A model generated the notes under the pieces. It was not told where the DNA came from, did no database searches, and saw nothing but the letters and a program-made list of their open reading frames with translations. 64,000 bases of DNA from an uncultured bacterium. GTDB lineage: Bacteria > Bacillota_I > Bacilli_A > RFN20 > CAG-826. Below are positions 1 through 7,422 of this stretch, piece by piece. Position 1 is the stretch's first letter. Every line of letters starts with the position of its first letter. Both the position numbers and the translations under genes were made by a program. The DNA lies in the NCBI GenBank assembly GCA_949296775.1, contig CASFQA010000002.1:98305-162304 (forward strand), given 5' to 3'.

Positions 1-695
1 TTGCCATTGCCCATGCAAACGAAAGTCCCGACCTCACCTTTCATGGTAATGTCCTGAACGTCATCGCCGAAAGCAATGGCATCGTCCTTTGCGATATTTA
101 GGTATTTTAGGATATCGGCGATCGCATCGCCTTTTCGGTGATCGCGATCCATTAAATCGACGCCGCATTTCGCAAAACGGAAAAAACGGAATCCCGGCAC
201 CCGTTCCGCGATGATTGGGTCATATTCCTCAGGGGCGAAAACCAATACCCCGATTATCTCCTCGTCCGAATAAGGGTGGACGACTAGGCAACGGTCGTGG
301 AAATAATTGTCATAATCGAAGGCGTATTCGTTGCTCGGCAAGGTCAAGAAACGGGTTCTGGCCGTTACCAATTGAACGCAGAGGCCTAATTCGTCGGTGA
401 CGGTTATCAGTTTCCGGATGAGCGGAACCGGCATCGCCATCTTGCGGACCGTTTTGCTTTTGACCATGGCATAGGCGCCGGCGCAGGCGATGAAACCATC
501 CCAGTGGAAGCCTAAATCAAACGCCCCGAAGTTCCGCAGGGATTCATAAGGCCTGGCCGAGCAAATGAAAACCTTCGTCCCTTGTTTCTTCAGCCTCTTA
601 ATCGCCTGCAGCGCCGAAGGGACGTATTGTTTGTTGGCGTGGTCGTAAAGCGTCCAGTCGACATCGAAAAAAGCGGCTTTCAAAGGTTTGCTCAT
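1..695 (-). CDS. HAD-superfamily (Cof-type) hydrolase, 3' end cut by window edge
   Basis: Reading leftward from the ATG at 695, the protein opens with a hydrophobic strand and FFDVDWTLYD, the HAD motif I with the nucleophile Asp and the acid/base Asp two residues later. ICSARP follows as motif II (Ser/Thr position). Near the window edge it has DHRKGDAIADIL and AFGDDVQDI, which are the Lys motif III and the acidic GD motif IV of Cof-type phosphatases. These enzymes are cytosolic Mg-dependent phosphatases, usually acting on sugar phosphates or related small phosphoesters; the substrate here cannot be told. The start overlaps the stop of the GH2 gene as ATGA, so the two are translationally coupled. 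That suggests a role near glycoside use (inference). The C-terminal few residues lie outside the window. Confidence 0.88.
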   Translation of the reverse strand, partial: MSKPLKAAFFDVDWTLYDHANKQYVPSALQAIKRLKKQGTKVFICSARPYESLRNFGAFDLGFHWDGFIACAGAYAMVKSKTVRKMAMPVPLIRKLITVTDELGLCVQLVTARTRFLTLPSNEYAFDYDNYFHDRCLVVHPYSDEEIIGVLVFAPEEYDPIIAERVPGFRFFRFAKCGVDLMDRDHRKGDAIADILKYLNIAKDDAIAFGDDVQDITMKGEVGTFVCMGNG

Positions 696-2398
696 TTTTG
701 AAACCTCAGCAAAGCGTTGATCTCGCGCATGGATTCCGCATCGATTTTCAGCACCGCCCTATCATAGGTGAGCAAACCGTTGGTTTCATTCTCTACGTCG
801 CTTAACTGGGTATAGATGGCGACGCTTAGGCCTTGCTTTAGCTGCGGAATCACTTGTTCTTCGTATAGGTTTTTGATCTTCCCGGTTAACGCTTCGCCGT
901 TTTTGACTTTGCCATAACCGAAATTCCGTTTGTTGATGAATAGGTGCCCTTTGACCCGGTAGGAATATCCGCCGAACTCGGTCAAAGCCAAGATGCGGTC
1001 GTCGGCTGATAGTTTGACCTTCTTGAAATACACGTGATGGGAGGAAAAATCCCCGCACCCTTGATCGAACCACCCCGAAGTCGAATCGATGAGGCGGGTC
1101 GGATCCAATTCGGAAAGCAGTTGGGTGTTTTTAACGGCATCGAATTGGCCCCACCCTTCGTTAAAGAGGGTATAAATGGCAAGGCTCGTGACGTTATAAA
1201 GGCAATCGACATAGCCTGCTAAGGTTTGGGTGAAGAAAGTGCGGCTCTTTTCCAAACCCCTTCCAAACAACGCCTGTCGTTTCTTTTTCTTGTCATCGAA
1301 GCGATACGGCAAAAACGGGGCGCTGGCGATGAGCCAATTCTTATAAGGCGATCCCCCATTGACTATGTCCTGAATGACCACCATCCCCAAATAATCGCAA
1401 AGGGCGTAAAAACGCATATCCTCGACTTTGATATGTTTCCTCAAGGCATTAAAACCGAGGTTTTTCATGGTCGAGATATCGAAATAAGCCGCTTCAACGG
1501 AAGGACAAGTCAGCCCGGAGTCAGGCCAATATCCTTGATCTAAGACGCCGGAAAGGAACGTCGGCCGCCCATTGAGGCCAAAGACCCGTCGTTCGTTCAT
1601 CATGACCGGCCCAAACTTTCGAAACCCGAATTGGCTGGTGACCTTATCTTCCCCGAAAAGGAGATCGATTTCATACATATTCGGGCTCTCGATGTCCCAA
1701 GGATGGAAGAAAAGCGAGCAATCGATCGGACCATTGAGCAATCCGGAAGCAATCCTATCGCCTTGGTGACGAATCACGTAATGGACGTCGCCTTCTCCGC
1801 GTTTTTTGACATAGACGAGCAACGAGCGATGATCGAAATCGGGATTGAGCCGGAAACATTCGATCCGCTCGCTCGGAACATCCTCGATATAAACCGAACC
1901 ATATATTCCCGACGTCGCGGTATACCAAATTCCCCTTGGGCGATTGCTTTGCTTCCCCCGAGGATAAATGGGCGAATCGGTATCATCGCTAACCTCGACC
2001 TGAAGGACGTTGCCCTCGGTCTTCAATTGGCCAACGACGTATTCAAAGGGAAGATAACCGCCCTCGTGATGGCCAAGATGAGCCCCGTTAAGATAGACGT
2101 CGCAGACTTGATCGACCGCTTGAAACTTAATGACGGTGTGCTCGTTGCGGAAATTGGCCGGGAGATCGAAAACCTTCCGATAATGGAGACGGTCGTCTTT
2201 ACCAACATGGCGAGCGATGCCGCTAGAAGGGGTTTCGACGGCAAACGGAACAACTATTTTCTCGTTGTATTCTTGAGGAAGGAACGGCGTTTTATCCATG
2301 GCGAAATCCCACTCCCCATCAAGCAAAAGGAAAGATTCCCTTCGAAAATACGGATTAGGGTAGGCGAGTCCTGGATAAAGTTGCAACAAGGGTTCCAT
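692..2398 (-). CDS. Glycoside hydrolase family 2 (beta-galactosidase/beta-glucuronidase type)
   Basis: 568 residues. The N-terminal jelly-roll sugar-binding domain is at about 20-170 (DGEWDF near 27-32, RGIWYTATSGIYGSVYIE near 155-172). An Ig-like domain spans about 175-265, and a TIM barrel starts near 270. The acid/base Glu is E414 in LFNEGWGQFD and the nucleophile is probably E474 in LTEFGG. GNALRxH-like GFNALRKHIK near 315 is the usual substrate-contacting loop. It is short for the family and lacks the C-terminal domains of LacZ. No signal peptide is seen, so it is probably cytosolic and acts on imported beta-glycosides. There is no Shine-Dalgarno; the extended -10 at 2409-2417 ends 10 nt before the ATG, so the mRNA is predicted to be leaderless. 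The exact sugar specificity is not resolvable. Confidence 0.92.
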   Translation of the reverse strand: MEPLLQLYPGLAYPNPYFRRESFLLLDGEWDFAMDKTPFLPQEYNEKIVVPFAVETPSSGIARHVGKDDRLHYRKVFDLPANFRNEHTVIKFQAVDQVCDVYLNGAHLGHHEGGYLPFEYVVGQLKTEGNVLQVEVSDDTDSPIYPRGKQSNRPRGIWYTATSGIYGSVYIEDVPSERIECFRLNPDFDHRSLLVYVKKRGEGDVHYVIRHQGDRIASGLLNGPIDCSLFFHPWDIESPNMYEIDLLFGEDKVTSQFGFRKFGPVMMNERRVFGLNGRPTFLSGVLDQGYWPDSGLTCPSVEAAYFDISTMKNLGFNALRKHIKVEDMRFYALCDYLGMVVIQDIVNGGSPYKNWLIASAPFLPYRFDDKKKKRQALFGRGLEKSRTFFTQTLAGYVDCLYNVTSLAIYTLFNEGWGQFDAVKNTQLLSELDPTRLIDSTSGWFDQGCGDFSSHHVYFKKVKLSADDRILALTEFGGYSYRVKGHLFINKRNFGYGKVKNGEALTGKIKNLYEEQVIPQLKQGLSVAIYTQLSDVENETNGLLTYDRAVLKIDAESMREINALLRFQK

Positions 2399-2408
2399 AG
2401 GTTCATAT

Positions 2409-2417
2409 GGTATAGCA
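2409..2417 (-). promoter_or_regulatory. Extended -10 promoter of the GH2-HAD unit
   Basis: On the minus strand TGC followed by TATACC (2417 down to 2409) lies 10 nt before the GH2 ATG. The expected transcription start is about 2402, leaving almost no leader and no room for a ribosome binding site. No good -35 hexamer is visible, as is usual for extended -10 promoters. Confidence 0.55.
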
Positions 2418-2494
2418 AAATTGCTTGGCTTTGCATAAATACCATCGCTTGTTCACTCTTGCTAAGCAAACGAGGAAACCGAAAACCGGCCCGG

Positions 2495-2503
2495 TGCTAT
2501 ACT
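2495..2503 (+). promoter_or_regulatory. Extended -10 promoter of the M24 peptidase (leaderless)
   Basis: TGC followed by TATACT (hexamer 2498-2503). The ATG begins at 2510, exactly where transcription should start, and there is no Shine-Dalgarno between. The site is divergent from the GH2 promoter. Confidence 0.65.
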
Positions 2504-2509
2504 ACCCAC

Positions 2510-3682
2510 ATGCAAATCCAAGGAATCCAACGCTATTTGACCCAAGAGGGAGCCGACGCCTACATCCTTATCGACTACGAGAACAAAAACGCGCCTTTAG
2601 TCAGCCTTCTCGGCAAAGCGATGCTAACCAGGAAAATAATCGCCATCATCCCCAAAAAGGGGAGGCTTCGCTTAGTCGTTCATTCAATTGATGCCGCTTT
2701 GATAAAAGGCTCAGTCGAAGCCGATTTCTATATCTACAAAACATGGACGGAGATGCTTGAGCTCCAAAAATCCGCGTTGGGCGATTGCCAAACCATCTTA
2801 ATGGACTATTCGCCTGACGGATTGTTGATGAGGGTCGCCTCCGCCGACGCCGGGTCTGTCGAATACGTTCGAAGTTTGGGTAAGACAATCAAAAGCTCAG
2901 CCAATTTGCTGCAACAAATAACCGCCGTCTTAACCGACGAGCAATATGCCGAGGAACTGAAAGCCTGCGCGAAAACGCTTAGAATCAAAGATGAAGCTTT
3001 CACCTACATAAAAAAGCAGATCCAAAGCGCCGGGGAAGTGAGCGAATATGCCGTAGCGCAATTTATCGCCAATCGGTTTACCGAGGAAGGAATGGTGTTT
3101 GACGAACCCCCTTTGGTTGCCAGCGGGAAAAACGCCGCCAACCCCCATTATTGCCCCACCCCATCTGCCCACTCGATCCTTCGCGAAGGAGATTTGGTTT
3201 TGATAGATATGTGGGCTAAGGAAAAGAACGAAAATGGGGTCTACGCCGACATCACCTGGATGGGATATATCGGAAAGGAGGTGCCAAAGGAATTCGAACA
3301 ACGCTTCGAGATCATCAAAGCGGCTCGCGATGGGGTCATTTCCTTCCTGAAAAATACCATTGGCACGCGTCCTGTCTACGCATATGAAGCCGACGACGTG
3401 GCAAGGAAAATAATCGGCGAATCGGGATATGGCGATTATTTCATCCACCGAGTCGGCCACAACATCGCGGTTGACATATCCTGCCATGGCCCTGGCGCCA
3501 ACCTCGATAACTACGAGACCCACGACGACCGCTTGCTGCTCGACGGGCTTTCCTTCTCCGATGAGCCGGGGATATATGCCCCGGATTTCGGGATGCGAAC
3601 GGAAACCAACCTCCATATAAAAGGCGGAAAAGTGGTGGTTGTGGCCGGTTTGCAGGATTCCATAATCCCGATCATGAAATGA
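2510..3682 (+). CDS. M24-family Xaa-Pro aminopeptidase-like metallopeptidase
   Basis: 390 residues with the creatinase-like N-terminal domain (about 1-130) and a pita-bread catalytic domain (about 135-390). All five dinuclear-metal ligands are visible: D233 (IDMWAK), D247 (ADITW), H317 (HRVGHNIA), E352 (SDEPGIY) and E365 (RTETNLH). The family removes an N-terminal residue preceding proline from peptides in the cytosol; some relatives have lost Pro specificity. The open frame continues far upstream opposite the GH2 gene. The ATG at 2510 is chosen because the creatinase domain starts there and a promoter -10 ends 6 nt before it, so a longer product is not expected. A strong terminator follows the stop. 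Confidence 0.9.
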   Translation: MQIQGIQRYLTQEGADAYILIDYENKNAPLVSLLGKAMLTRKIIAIIPKKGRLRLVVHSIDAALIKGSVEADFYIYKTWTEMLELQKSALGDCQTILMDYSPDGLLMRVASADAGSVEYVRSLGKTIKSSANLLQQITAVLTDEQYAEELKACAKTLRIKDEAFTYIKKQIQSAGEVSEYAVAQFIANRFTEEGMVFDEPPLVASGKNAANPHYCPTPSAHSILREGDLVLIDMWAKEKNENGVYADITWMGYIGKEVPKEFEQRFEIIKAARDGVISFLKNTIGTRPVYAYEADDVARKIIGESGYGDYFIHRVGHNIAVDISCHGPGANLDNYETHDDRLLLDGLSFSDEPGIYAPDFGMRTETNLHIKGGKVVVVAGLQDSIIPIMK

Positions 3683-3687
3683 AAAAA

Positions 3688-3720
3688 GCGCAGAACATAA
3701 TTCGGTTCTGCGCCTTTTTC
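3688..3720. terminator. Bidirectional intrinsic terminator between M24 peptidase and hsp20
   Basis: Stem GCGCAGAAC (3688-3696) pairs with GTTCTGCGC (3705-3713). A T run follows on the plus strand and an A run precedes it, so it can end the peptidase gene rightward and the hsp20 gene leftward. Confidence 0.9.
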
Positions 3721-3733
3721 TAGGTTATTTCGA

Positions 3734-4174
3734 TTACTTAATGGCAATCGGAGACCCTTCTTCGGGCCGCTTTTGCTGTGGTTTCGGCAAGTCGATGGTA
3801 AGCACCCCGTCATGATACGAGGCGGCGATGTCTTCTTGGTGGATGTCGCCGATATAGTAGCTGCGGGTAACCGAGCCGGAGAAACGTTCCCGATGAACGA
3901 ATCCGTGCTTCTTCTCGCCTTCCGGTTTAATCGAGCGGGATACCTTGGCGGTCACCGTGAGGTAACCGTCCTTCAGCGAAAGGTTGATGTTGTTCTTGTC
4001 GAATCCCGGGAGATCGATTTCCATGACGTATTTGTCATCGAGTTCGCGGATATCGGTCTTCAGCGGAAGCGAACCGAAAGTTTCGGAATTGATGTCGTCG
4101 AAGAAGGAACCGTCATCGAAGAAAGGATCAAGGAAGTTCCCGATGTAGCGATTGAGATTGTAAGCCATATTCAT
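3734..4174 (-). CDS. hsp20: Small heat shock protein Hsp20/alpha-crystallin
   Basis: 146 residues: a short N-terminal region (MAYNLNRYIGNFLDPFF), then an alpha-crystallin domain at about 38-135 with the family signatures DLPGFDKNNINLSLKDGYLTV and a final GVLTIDLPK beta strand. It is an ATP-independent holdase that forms cytosolic oligomers and keeps unfolded clients refoldable. Two possible starts lie close together (4174 and 4168); the second has the better spacing from GGAGG and gives the usual MAYN-type N-terminus. Transcription is very likely HrcA-controlled, because the promoter is flanked by two CIRCE elements. It is a single-gene unit. Confidence 0.95.
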   Translation of the reverse strand: MNMAYNLNRYIGNFLDPFFDDGSFFDDINSETFGSLPLKTDIRELDDKYVMEIDLPGFDKNNINLSLKDGYLTVTAKVSRSIKPEGEKKHGFVHRERFSGSVTRSYYIGDIHQEDIAASYHDGVLTIDLPKPQQKRPEEGSPIAIK

Positions 4175-4192
4175 TTACCTCCAATAGGATTT

Positions 4193-4219
4193 TTAGCACT
4201 CGACTTCTTTAAGTGCTAA
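4193..4219. promoter_or_regulatory. CIRCE operator 1 (HrcA site), overlaps hsp20 transcription start
   Basis: TTAGCACTC, nine bases, then AAGTGCTAA on the plus strand. This is the CIRCE consensus with a single mismatch. It covers the predicted hsp20 transcription start, the classical position for HrcA repression. Confidence 0.93.
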
Positions 4220-4223
4220 CTAA

Positions 4224-4251
4224 ATAATAATAGCCTTTTTAGCAGTGTCAA
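4224..4251 (-). promoter_or_regulatory. Sigma-A type promoter of hsp20
   Basis: On the minus strand a perfect TTGACA (4251-4246) is followed by a 16 bp spacer and TATTAT (4229-4224). The -35 lies inside CIRCE 2, and the start site lies in CIRCE 1. Confidence 0.8.
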
Positions 4252-4265
4252 GTGCTGAGTGCTAA
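4239..4265. promoter_or_regulatory. CIRCE operator 2, overlaps hsp20 -35 and the ybaK stop codon
   Basis: TTAGCAGTG, nine bases, GAGTGCTAA. There are two mismatches to the consensus, both in one arm. The inverted repeat covers the hsp20 -35 box and the last codons of the neighbouring YbaK-type gene. Confidence 0.75.
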
Positions 4266-4729
4266 TTTTTGGTCAAATCCGCAAAAGGAGCTTTCGTAAA
4301 AGCGGATAGATCCATTGGCGATAGGCACACTTGGTAACCGCGTTTGCCGCCAGAAACGTATATTTCATCAAATAGTTGGGCGGTTTCGTCGATAAAGGTC
4401 GGGAACGCTTTCTTCATGCCAATCGGAGAACAACCGCCATGGATATAGCCGGTTAAAGGCAACAGTTCTTTTTGGTGAATCATTTGTATTGATTTGCTTC
4501 GGGTGACTTTAGCCGCCTTCTTAAGGTCTAATTCGGCGTTGACCGGAACGCAGAAAACGAAATGTTCCTTCGACTGGTTTTCCGTGACCAAAGTCTTGAA
4601 AACCTGTTCGGGGTTTTCTCCGATAGAGGAAGCAACGGTCATCCCGTCGGTCGTTTCCGGATCGTAAATCTTTTCTTGGTAAGTTATTCCCGAGGCATCC
4701 AATAAGCGCATGACGTTGGTTTTGTCCAT
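4262..4729 (-). CDS. ybaK: YbaK/EbsC-family aminoacyl-tRNA deacylase
   Basis: 155 residues of a single YbaK/ProX editing domain. The protein shows TLVTENQSKEHFVFCVPVNAELDLKKAAK, the conserved substrate-pocket Lys in KTLV, and the YIHGGCSPIGMKK loop with the GxxSP(I/F)G-type signature of Cys-tRNA(Pro) deacylases. This family hydrolyses Cys mis-attached to tRNA(Pro) in trans, in the cytosol. The start at 4729 fits the family N-terminus and a TATAAT at 4744-4739, which ends 9 nt before the ATG. There is no Shine-Dalgarno, so a leaderless transcript is predicted. The stop codon lies within a CIRCE element of hsp20 and no separate terminator is seen, so some readthrough into hsp20 is possible. Confidence 0.9.
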   Translation of the reverse strand: MDKTNVMRLLDASGITYQEKIYDPETTDGMTVASSIGENPEQVFKTLVTENQSKEHFVFCVPVNAELDLKKAAKVTRSKSIQMIHQKELLPLTGYIHGGCSPIGMKKAFPTFIDETAQLFDEIYVSGGKRGYQVCLSPMDLSAFTKAPFADLTKN

Positions 4730-4738
4730 ACGTCGGGA

Positions 4739-4744
4739 ATTATA
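4739..4744 (-). promoter_or_regulatory. -10 box of ybaK (leaderless)
   Basis: A perfect TATAAT on the minus strand lies 9 nt before the ATG at 4729. The site overlaps the last codons of the upstream membrane-protein region boundary. Confidence 0.6.
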
Positions 4745-4749
4745 GGCGC

Positions 4750-5292
4750 TTAACCGATTATTGTGTCGATAAGCGAGGCCGCCGCCCCAACAAAACCGGT
4801 AACGACGACTAGCCAGGCACCGGCGGCGCAAGTGGCGGTCATGCTGATCAAATCTCCGTTTGACCCTTGCTCAATCAAACCATTCGTCTCGGCGAAGTTG
4901 CCAGGAACACAAAGCATCAAGATGGCCGCTAAGGCAAATAGAACCACTCCAATAAGCCCTACCACTCTGGTAGCGAGCCCTTTCTTCTTAACGCTGATGA
5001 AGGCGCCAAGCAAAGCGACCAAAACGCCGCCCGCCAGCGCGATCAAAGCCACTAAAGCAAGGGGAGAAGCCTTAGCCGTTTCTAGTTCAAGCCCGGCAAA
5101 CGACACTTCCCCGCCGAAAAGTACCTCCGAAGCGGCGAAATCTACAACCAGCGGTTTTAACGGATTGTCGATCGTGTAAGTGACCATGTCGACGGTGAAG
5201 CCGCAAATGAGCCCAACAACCGCCGCAAGGGCCGCCGTCAACATCAAAAGGGTATAAAGTCGAAACCCTGCCTTCTTTTTCTTCTTTGCCAT
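4750..5292 (-). CDS. Small four-helix membrane protein of unknown function
   Basis: 180 residues. The N-terminus is a Lys run (KKKKK) followed by four hydrophobic helices at about 12-32, 80-98, 110-128 and 150-172. A hydrophilic, Asp/Glu-containing loop between helices 1 and 2 (about 33-75) is probably exported by the positive-inside rule. No family is recognised. A good Shine-Dalgarno (AAGGAGG) lies 8 nt before the ATG. It follows the PIN-domain gene on the same strand, but a terminator lies between them, so it is probably its own unit. Its membrane layout resembles the N-terminal part of the membrane protein at 7423-8853, though similarity beyond hydrophobicity is not evident. Confidence 0.75.
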   Translation of the reverse strand: MAKKKKKAGFRLYTLLMLTAALAAVVGLICGFTVDMVTYTIDNPLKPLVVDFAASEVLFGGEVSFAGLELETAKASPLALVALIALAGGVLVALLGAFISVKKKGLATRVVGLIGVVLFALAAILMLCVPGNFAETNGLIEQGSNGDLISMTATCAAGAWLVVVTGFVGAAASLIDTIIG

Positions 5293-5340
5293 GGAAAGCC
5301 TCCTTGTTTATAAATAGATTTTAAGGTACGGACATATATT

Positions 5341-5377
5341 AACAAGAAGAAAAGCCACCGTATTGGACAGGTGGCTT
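5341..5377 (-). terminator. Intrinsic terminator after the PIN-domain gene
   Basis: On the minus strand AAGCCACC pairs with GGTGGCTT (5352-5377), followed by a T-rich tract down to 5341. Confidence 0.85.
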
Positions 5378-5385
5378 AAGTTTGT

Positions 5386-7323
5386 CTAATTACTCTTAGA
5401 CAGCGATTCAAGCAGCGCTTGCAAGTCTGCGAGCGAATAGGATAGCTGACTTGCTTCTTCGGGCTTGAGTTTTTTGACTAAGCTGATTTGCGACTTGATG
5501 TCTTTTTGTTTCTTTTCCGTCGAATAAGTCGAATTGGAAACAACGGACTTCAACCGTTTATCAGCCTTACTGGCTTTTTCAAAATCGGAAGGAGCCGGTT
5601 TCTTTTCCTTCGGAGAAGACGCTTTGGCCTTTGCCGATTTTTTAACCGGCTCTTTGGCTGCCGGCTTTTCCGCGGGGGAGGCGGTTGCCTTTGGCGCGGC
5701 GGCGGTTTTCTTCGTCTTCTTAGCCGTCGGCTTAGCCGCATCTAAGGGTTTGTCGGATTTTCGGGCCTTCCTCTCAATTTTGACTTTCGCCTGATCGGAA
5801 GGAACGCCGATCATTAATCCGGTGCCCTCCGGTACCGCGGCCGTCTCAACGATGACCGGCTTCGGTTCGGTTGGCTTCTCCGCCGGCTTAGGCGCTACTG
5901 CCTTTTTGGTCCGGGTCCGCTTCTTAGTAGCTGGAGCGTCGGGCTTTACCTCAATCGGGGTTAGCTCGGCCGATTTTGGTTCAACCTTAGGTTTCCCCGT
6001 CGATTTGGTCTCAACTTTCTCCTTAACCTTGATTGGCTTATCCTCGGGCATTTTGCCGACCAGCACATAGGCTCGGTAGCCTTTGAAAGCCTGTTCGCAG
6101 GAGAAGGAATATTCCTTAGCCACATACTCGGCTTTGCCCTGCTTTTGGACGCGCTCGGTAAAGAAATCCACGATATTCGCCAAATCAGATTGGGTTATAT
6201 CAAGTGGCCCGTGAGCAATCCGGAAATAAGGAATGGAAGGATCGCGGAACACAAGCCCATAGATCGAGGCCACATCAAGAAGCGAATCCTTGATATTGTG
6301 TCCGAAGCCATACAAGGGCAAATATCCAGACGGCCGACCGTCGCTCTTTTCGGAGGCGCCAGCCTTATCGGGTTTAGCCGATGGGGCCTTCACGACGTTG
6401 CTCTCGGGTTTCGTTGCCGCTTCTTTAGAGACGGAAACCTCGGGTTTACTAGGTTTGCTGACTTCCTTCTTTCCAACGTTGTTTTCAATTTGTTTAGAAG
6501 GTTGTTGCGGGGTTTTTGCCTCTTTTTCCGTCTTTGGTTGCCGAGTTTCGCGAACGATTTTGTTCAATCCGGCGACGTCGACTTTAAGTTTGAGGGTTTT
6601 TACTTCCGCGTATTCTAATTTCGAGAGGAGGCGAAGCTGTTCCTTTGCTTGAGCGAGCAAGCTCAAGCGGTTATAGCCTTTATCCTCAAGATGAGCGGCG
6701 ATCTCCTTATCCTTGGAATAGATAGCCGCCAAATCCGACCTGCGAGTTTCCTCTTTCTTTGCGGTTAGGGTCGGTTTGTCCCGCAAGAAAGAACGGTTTT
6801 GTTTGCTGCTCTCAATATCCGCGCCCCGATTACGTTCGAGGACGCCGTTTTCCCCGATTTTGAAGACATAGACATGGAAGCCGTGTTGCGATACTTGTTC
6901 GTTTAAACGAAGCAAATCCGTCGCTAGCGATTTATCTTGGGTAATGACCGCCAAGCGTTTGTTCAATCGGTCGTAAGAAGCTTGAACGAATATCGCGTTA
7001 TCCGCGAAATTCTGGGTCTTATCTTTTTTCGTCACGGTCAGAAGCTTTTTCCATTTTGCGTGACGGAGAATCTTCAACGCCCTTTTGGCGGCGATCCGCT
7101 TGCTGACGTCTTCTTTGTTCGTGGCGTGTTTCTTCAGCTCTTCGACGCATTTGTAGAAGACGAGGATCGGCTGCTTCGGATTCAGATAACTTTTGGCTCC
7201 AGCCAAGATGTCCATCCAATCTGGGAAATTTGGATCCATGAGAGAGCAAGTATCCACGATCAGATAGTCGAACGGGGCAATCGTTTCGGCTAGCGACGAG
7301 GACTTCTTCTCATCTTTGTACAT
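5386..7323 (-). CDS. PIN-domain protein with long Lys/Pro/Ala-rich tail
   Basis: 645 residues. A PIN nuclease domain occupies about 15-165 with all expected acidic residues: D24 (LIVDTCSLMD), E61 or E62 (KCVEELKK), D108 (FADNAIF), and D130 and D136 (VITQDKSLATD). This arrangement resembles PhoH-linked PIN domains, which cleave RNA. Residues about 240-335 are a charged linker. A compact globular segment lies at about 335-425 (GYLPLYGFGHNIKD through KGYRAYVLVG) with no recognised fold. Residues 430-600 are highly Lys/Pro/Ala rich and look disordered and nucleic-acid binding, before a short C-terminal coil. The Shine-Dalgarno lies unusually far (about 21 nt) from the ATG, with a CA-only spacer. 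A role as an RNA-processing factor is inference. Confidence 0.8.
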   Translation of the reverse strand: MYKDEKKSSSLAETIAPFDYLIVDTCSLMDPNFPDWMDILAGAKSYLNPKQPILVFYKCVEELKKHATNKEDVSKRIAAKRALKILRHAKWKKLLTVTKKDKTQNFADNAIFVQASYDRLNKRLAVITQDKSLATDLLRLNEQVSQHGFHVYVFKIGENGVLERNRGADIESSKQNRSFLRDKPTLTAKKEETRRSDLAAIYSKDKEIAAHLEDKGYNRLSLLAQAKEQLRLLSKLEYAEVKTLKLKVDVAGLNKIVRETRQPKTEKEAKTPQQPSKQIENNVGKKEVSKPSKPEVSVSKEAATKPESNVVKAPSAKPDKAGASEKSDGRPSGYLPLYGFGHNIKDSLLDVASIYGLVFRDPSIPYFRIAHGPLDITQSDLANIVDFFTERVQKQGKAEYVAKEYSFSCEQAFKGYRAYVLVGKMPEDKPIKVKEKVETKSTGKPKVEPKSAELTPIEVKPDAPATKKRTRTKKAVAPKPAEKPTEPKPVIVETAAVPEGTGLMIGVPSDQAKVKIERKARKSDKPLDAAKPTAKKTKKTAAAPKATASPAEKPAAKEPVKKSAKAKASSPKEKKPAPSDFEKASKADKRLKSVVSNSTYSTEKKQKDIKSQISLVKKLKPEEASQLSYSLADLQALLESLSKSN

Positions 7324-7358
7324 TGGTTGTGTTGTTTGGTTGTACTCCTTTCGGCGGC

Positions 7359-7364
7359 ATTATA
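7359..7364 (-). promoter_or_regulatory. -10 box of the PIN-domain gene
   Basis: Minus-strand TATAAT at 7364-7359. The expected start lies just before the AAAGGAG motif, giving a leader of about 30 nt that begins almost directly with the Shine-Dalgarno. Confidence 0.5.
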
Positions 7365-7385
7365 TATCGTGTGCGCCCACAATAA

Positions 7386-7414
7386 AAGCCTGCCGAAGGA
7401 GTGACGGCAGGCTT
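7386..7414 (-). terminator. Intrinsic terminator after the DUF1508 membrane protein
   Basis: AAGCCTGCCG pairs perfectly with CGGCAGGCTT on the minus strand, followed by TTATT. Confidence 0.85.
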
Positions 7415-7422
7415 AGGTCGGA

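Noticed and set aside
1631-2509. Open frame in phase with the M24 peptidase, running opposite the GH2 gene
   Set aside because: The GH2 protein on the other strand has complete family motifs, and the extension shows no similarity; the promoter just before 2510 supports the shorter start.
2930-3616. 228-codon minus-strand frame
   Set aside because: Antisense of the M24 peptidase.
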